A stretch of 64,000 nucleotides of DNA from assembly GCF_051401765.1 (NCBI RefSeq), contig NC_135071.1, positions 4,938,961 through 5,002,960 on the forward strand. The letters run 5' to 3'. Made by a program: the position numbers and the translations under genes. Positions within the stretch are counted from its first letter, which is position 1; every line of letters starts with the position of its first letter. The notes under the pieces are model-generated. The model was not told the DNA's origin, did not search any database, and saw only the letters and a list, made by a program, of their open reading frames with translations. Shown here in pieces: positions 58,801 to 64,000 of the stretch. The DNA is from Calliopsis andreniformis. Lineage: Eukaryota > Arthropoda > Insecta > Hymenoptera > Andrenidae.

Positions 58801-61800
58801 ATTATTAGACACTATACATTGTTTACCATGTCAAAATAACACTTACCCATCTTTAGATAGATTTAAATGTTTACCATGCAGTAAATTTGAATATGATTAT
58901 TACATCAATGACATGTATACAATAAGATATTATACATGGGTACAAAACTACTGTTTAAACAAAAATGTTTCTGCTGATCAACTAAACACAAATATTAAAT
59001 CTATAATAGAATTTGAAAATAAAAACATACTGAGTTACTATTTCAGAAATGAATTACAGACTGCAACAGATCTATGTAAGGTATGCAAACAATTGAATGT
59101 ATAAAAAATACGAAAACATATATAACAATGATCATTTTTAGGAAAAGGATAAAGTAGCATGTGAACATTTATCAAACATGTGTGCTTTGAGTCTTTATAA
59201 TAATAAATTTGCTTGCGAACTATTTAGACAAGCACAAGTAACATCTACATGGCTATTTTATAATAAAAATGAAACTATAGCTGCACTGTATAGCAGAAAA
59301 ATTGTACAAAAGTACAGTCTGTTGAAATATAAAAATGTATGTAATATAAGCATGTACTTATTCTATAGATGTAGTAAACACTGGTATTTATATGGGAAAT
59401 TAATATTGATACATATTAAAATAATTAGACTACCTGTGTATTTGAAAATGTAAAGATTACTTTATTTTCTTAAGAACAAATTCGTTGAATAGATACAGTT
59501 AAGAGCAAAACTGAACACACGTACGAAATTTTTGCATAAATAATATTTTATTTAATGTTTGCATATAGAATACACAAAAAACGAAATATATAGTATTAAC
59601 TACAATGCTTTAACTGTTCAAAAAATTTTCAACGATCGTAATATCCTTATTATTTTGATACATACAAATCTTTTTTGCGTAGTCGGTTTTGCACCGTAAA
59701 GCATGTGTAAATAAACATTTTAGTTTTTTATAAATTTAATACTTCGTCCATAAACCTTTGGCCTTGATGGTGTGTTGAATACGTTTAGGCATACTTAAAA
59801 ATATATTTTCGCAGTATTGTGGAGTAATTGAATACCATTGTTACTGCACTCTTTCCCACAAATCGTTTATTGTCGCTGGCGGAGTATTGTAATCATTCGC
59901 TAGTTTCATTTTCAAATATGCCCAGACATTCTCAATAGGATTTAAGTCTGGGCTTTGAGGAGGCCACGCTATCGTTTGAAATGGTTGAACATCGAGCCAA
60001 TTTTTCACACTCCTTGCAGAATGTGCTGTGGCATTGTCATGTTGGAAAACAACATTACATTCTGGTACTGGCATATTGTCAACTGCATCTAGTAGATTCT
60101 TTTCTAAAATGTGTTTGTAAGTGTACTGGTTCACCGTACTTTCAATTCGATACAGTGGACCACCTACACCATACGCCGTAATGCAACCCCATACCATAAC
60201 TGAACCACCGCCAAATTTAACTGTCTGTTTAACATGACGTGATTTAAGTGATTCACCTTGCCTTTTCCAACACCAAGAACGACCATCCAACAAAATTCGA
60301 TTAATTTTACACTCATCTGAAAAGATTACGTTCTTCCATTGTTCAATGTTCCAGCTTATATACGTCATCATCATACGTAATGTAATGTTGTTTTCCAACA
60401 TGACAATGCCACAGCACATTCTGCAAGGAGTGTGAAAAATTGGCTCGATGTTCAACCATTTCAAACGATAGCGTGGCCTCCTCAAAGCCCAGACTTAAAT
60501 CCTATTGAGAATGTCTGGGCATATTTGAAAATGAAACTAGCGAATGATTACAATACTCCGCCAGCGACAATAAACGATTTGTGGGAAAGAGTGCAGTAAC
60601 AATGGTATTCAATTACTCCACAATACTGCGAAAATATATTTTTAAGTATGCCTAAACGTATTCAACACACCATCAAGGCCAAAGGTTTATGGACGAAGTA
60701 TTAAATTTATAAAAAACTAAAATGTTTATTTACACATGCTTTACGGTGCAAAACCGACTACGCAAAAAAAATTTGTATGTATCAAAATAATAAGGATATT
60801 ACGATCGTTGAAAATTTTTTGGACAGTTAAAGCATTGTAGTTAATACTATATATTTCGTTTTTGTGTATTCTATATGCAAACATTAAATAAAATATTATT
60901 TATGCAAAAATTTCGTACGTGTGTTCAGTTTTGCTCTTAACTGTATTAATTAATACTGTATATACATTTTTTTCTAAATTATTGTAAGTAAGTAAAAAGT
61001 ATTAATACGATAATCACCCTATAATAACAATAAATATTTATTTTTTAATTTTTTTGCGTTAGAAAGTGGTATAAATATATAAATTCAATATGTACTAATG
61101 TAAAATATAAAACAGTACATTTGTTTCATATTGTATTTAATCGCTATGTCTTGCATGTATGTGGTTTGTACTCTTGCTTACTTTTCTTGTACCTAAAATT
61201 TTCTGTATCAAGTGTGTTTTTGTCCATTGTCTCTTAATAGTTCTTTGATATTTATTCAATCATTTTATCTATCTATGCTTTTGTATTATTCTGTGTAAAT
61301 GATGTAATGTTTCTGATTTATTGCAACAGATCTTACACTTGTTTTCTTCTTGCAGTTTGCAGTATCTATTCCTTTCTTCTTCAATTCTGCATTTGAATTT
61401 TACTATCATTGTGTAGTATTTTCTACTGTACTCTGCTAATACGTGTATTGGCTTTTTCTTATTGTGTTATATCCTTTGTTGTATCTTCTATTGTTTATCC
61501 TCTTATTCCCATGTCTCTTCATTTTTGTCCATTTGTATTAGTCTCTACAATTGTACTTGTCTCTATAATTTTTTACATATCTGTACCTTGTCTTCTATAG
61601 TACTAGATTCTTTCCTTCTCCTATTTGGTTCCTTTCCTTCCTATTTATTGTTCTACTATTTAGTTTACCTTTACCTTCTATTTTTTTTATTTTTCTTCTG
61701 TTTTTTCTTACCTTTCTTCATACATCTATTCTTACAATAGTTCTCTGTTTCTACCATTAAATGATCAATCTATATATGTATGATAATCACTCTATGTATA

Positions 61801-64000
61801 ATAATTCTTTAAATCTTTATATTTTCACTTAACATTTATAAATACATTTTGTAACATAAAATTTTTCTTTAGGATAGTACATTGAATTTTACAATTGCAA
61901 CATTTTCATTACGTGGTAAATTTAAATCTATTGGTACACCTAGTATGCCATGTAATTTATTAGAAAATGTCAGATTTGGCATAAACTTTAAACAAAAATG
62001 TAAACTTAAAATCAAAGATCTATTGAATACAAATGTGGAATTCGCATCTCCTTATCTAACATTTATGGAGAACAAAAAACATGTAATGCATACATTAGCT
62101 ATACTCATTAAAAACATTAATCGGGTAAGGAAATCTATACTTACAATAAGTGAAATATAATTATAACTATTAAATATAACAGAAAATACTTTTATTAATT
62201 CATGAGCAAATAGGTATTATCAAAACATATTAGCAAACGATAATTCCAAATGATAATCTTTGACTGTTTTTCAGAATAACAATGAAATGGATCACTGGAA
62301 ATTAGTACGAAAGTTTTTCTTTGTCGATAATATTAGTGGTTTTGAAACAATATCAAATTTCATGGGTAATAAAGTACAAAAAGCCGATAAATTATCTATA
62401 TTACGTTATATGAAATCACTAACTGTTATGTAAGTTTACAATCCTTTTGCTACTCTTTTCTTCAATGTTTTCCAAATTCAATATTTTCCACCTTTTAAAA
62501 TATTCTTTGCAGAATTAATATTCAAAATGTAGGAGATAAAAACAAAATTTTTCCACCTTTGCTAATTATTGAGTATGGTGAACTAACGCATCAACAATTG
62601 CATGAAATGGTAGAAGTCACATTAGATTACACAATTAAATTTACACTAACAAATAATAATATTCACTTCTATCTTAAGGTAAGCAGAAAAAGATAATAAA
62701 GGAAAAGGAGAAGCATGAAAAATTAATTTAATAATAAGTTATAATAATTGTAAATATTTTCCTAGATAATCATTGGAATTTTAGTAGGATTTGCTGTAAC
62801 TTTTTCTGGATTAAAAGCATGGAATTACAGTAAAAAGCATCACAACTCTTTTTCAAACACAGCTGTACTATTTTGGTTTTTTATTTATGCTATTGGTGCT
62901 GTAGGAAATGTGATTATTTTAACATTAGTCATTTTATGTATGTATTTATTAATGTTTTATAAGAGTGCAACATCACCACATATTTTACTTTTTGGCGAGA
63001 CTAATGATAAAACCATCAAAATGTTTACAATAGTAGCATTTATCTTTAAAGTAAGCATTCTATTATGAAATGATACTTTTAGATAGTCTAATATATTGCT
63101 TTTACTTGTATAAATGCATTAATCTTTTTTATAGCTCATAGAAATACTTGGATTTATTTGTCAATACTGGAATTTCAAAATAATTTTCCTTGACTGGGAA
63201 CAACCCAAAATGACTTGTATTTCATCTAAATGTGATTCTTCAGATAATTCTATGCACAAGCTTCATACCCATGAATTTCGAAAGAATATGTACAAATCTC
63301 TGCAAATGTCATCAAAAGCAATCATAAATAATCAAAAAAAAAAAATATATGAAGCAAACAAACAGAATGATTCAGAAAATGTTCCTGTATTTTCTGAAGA
63401 CAACAAATACAAAGTTTCACCTTCACATACAGAAAGAAAAAATTCTCTCCAAGAAATAGATAAGGATAATAGTGTTAATAATTTGCCTGTTAGTATTTGG
63501 AGAACATATTTCATTGCCAATCAATGGTTAAAGTTACAAACCAAACGAAAAGTAAGTGTTAAGGTACAGTTACTTGCTGTCTCATGTATTTTTCAGGTAA
63601 GTTTAAATATGCAATTACAGGTGACACATAAAATAGACTTAATAATTAATGATATAGTCTTTTCTGTCTCATGGTTTTGGTTACTATTGTTTCTGGATTA
63701 CTGTTATCTTCTTGAATTAAAACAAACAAAATTCAAATTCCAAATAAAAATTAAATCTTATTTTTTCAACAGATTATACAAATGTATCCTTGGATTCTCA
63801 TGTCCGAAGTACCAAATAAATTCTCTGAGGATAACAGTAATTTCACACTTTACTATACAGTGTGTATTTTAACATATACAATAATATATTGTATCCAGTG
63901 GGTACTATTTGTCACATTTTATGAACAATATGTCACAAATAGAATGCAGAAATTTGTAAATTTGTGTTCAATTGCAAATATCAGTGTATTTATTTATCCA
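55818..64000 (+). CDS. TMEM67: TMEM67 / meckelin, 5' part (partial), ten exons
   Basis: Meckelin (MKS3), a Frizzled-like membrane protein of the ciliary transition zone (family knowledge). Exons 55818-56016, 56099-56260, 58779-59080, 59142-59336, 61873-62124, 62275-62429, 62513-62678, 62766-63050, 63135-63596 and 63773-64000 (open) join in phase to 802 codons; human has 995 residues. A hydrophobic signal peptide is followed by a Cys-rich domain (CKNNEYFDGTLFTCIQC, CISCNNGVCKCNINE, DRNWNGTLLDTIHCLPCQ), then the extracellular beta-rich part (TIATFSLRGKFKSIG). Membrane segments begin near residue 478 (IIIGILVGFAVTFSG). Conserved VSIWRTYFIANQW and QKFVNLCSIANISVF are present. A loop of about 90 residues between DWEQPK and VSIWRTYF is longer than in human. 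The C-terminus is beyond the window. Confidence 0.95.
57115..57497. mobile_element. MITE, CAGGGTGTATCAGAG ends, in TMEM67 intron 2
   Basis: 383 bases; left end CAGGGTGTATCAGAGAATAT, right end inverted CAGGGTATCAAAAAATGTGG, with longer imperfect pairing (AATGAAAAAAGTTCA on both arms). Flanked by CA on the left and TA on the right. Shares subterminal sequence with 51356-51715. Confidence 0.7.
57498..58778. other. TMEM67 intron 2, right part
   Basis: AT-rich intron sequence with no recognised gene or repeat. The acceptor AG is at 58777-58778. Confidence 0.5.
59496..60943. mobile_element. hairpin Tc1 element: two 3' ends joined tail to tail
   Basis: Ends CAGTTAAGAGCAAAACTGAA and its reverse, flanked by TA at 59494-59495 and 60944-60945. 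The left arm 59496-60055 and right arm 60386-60943 are near-identical inverted copies of the 3' part of a Tc1 transposon, including the end of the transposase gene. The 330-base spacer holds the rest of the left copy. The 5' half of the ancestral element is absent. It lies in TMEM67 intron 4 (59337-61872). The high arm identity points to a recent origin or conversion. Confidence 0.88.
59841..60485 (-). pseudogene. Tc1 transposase, C-terminal two thirds, chimeric start
   Basis: Read on the minus strand, 214 codons. It carries the DDE catalytic domain: first Asp in VIFSDECKINRI, second in FQHDNATAHSARS, and Glu 34 residues later in SPDLNPIENVWAYLK, the DD34E spacing of Tc1. GGGSVMVWGCITAYG is also typical. 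The first 35 or so residues are not transposase; they are antisense of the opposite arm. The DNA-binding paired-like domain is missing, so no active enzyme is expected. Confidence 0.88.
61420..61760 (+). repeat. pyrimidine-rich stretch in TMEM67 intron 4
   Basis: T/C-rich on the gene sense strand with words shared with 19620-19870 in BBS5 intron 1. The open frames at 61409-61740 reflect this composition and are not genes. Confidence 0.4.

Noticed and set aside
61409..61740. Two hydrophobic open frames that could pass for small membrane proteins
   Set aside because: They fall in a T/C-rich part of TMEM67 intron 4 and overlap in different frames, as expected of composition.

Overview
The window looks like AT-rich chromosomal DNA of an insect, probably a hymenopteran such as an ant; this is judged from gene structure, compact introns and the transposon mix, and nothing in the sequence names the species. 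All host genes have spliceosomal introns with GT-AG borders.

Five host genes could be assembled exon by exon and identified. (1) The 3' end of WDTC1/adipose on the + strand: four exons, with a 15.3 kb intron at 119-15443. (2) BBS5 on the - strand, complete, 8 exons, 334 residues, convergent with WDTC1. (3) LRR1 on the + strand, complete, 4 exons, 408 residues, divergent from BBS5. (4) SNRPD1 (SmD1) on the + strand, complete, 4 exons, 123 residues. (5) TMEM67/meckelin on the + strand, first 802 codons, running off the right edge. A sixth multi-exon gene (44632-46794, - strand) is clear as a gene but I do not recognise it. BBS5 and TMEM67 are both ciliary genes, and TMEM67 has a good RFX X-box 32 bases before its start. 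WDTC1 and LRR1 are substrate adaptors of cullin ubiquitin ligases.

Layout: 1-16509 WDTC1, its large intron filled with foldback elements, solo LTRs, a broken Ty3/Gypsy element and a piggyBac-type MITE inside a minisatellite. 17064-20209 BBS5. 20439-21640 a foldback remnant between BBS5 and LRR1. 22583-26836 LRR1. 26840-44500 a 17 kb transposon nest dominated by one very large inverted repeat (29533-43340) holding smaller inverted-repeat elements. 44632-46794 the unrecognised gene. 47891-50085 another foldback element with a solo LTR inside. 50993-54411 SNRPD1. 55818-64000 TMEM67 with a MITE and a hairpin-shaped Tc1 element in its introns.

The unusual theme is the number of long inverted duplications. 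At least eight separate elements, from 0.6 to 13.8 kb, are built as two facing copies, most with long arms and ends of the CAGGGTG type flanked by TA. Transcribed, these would fold into long double-stranded RNA. No CRISPR array, rRNA gene or intact tRNA gene was seen.
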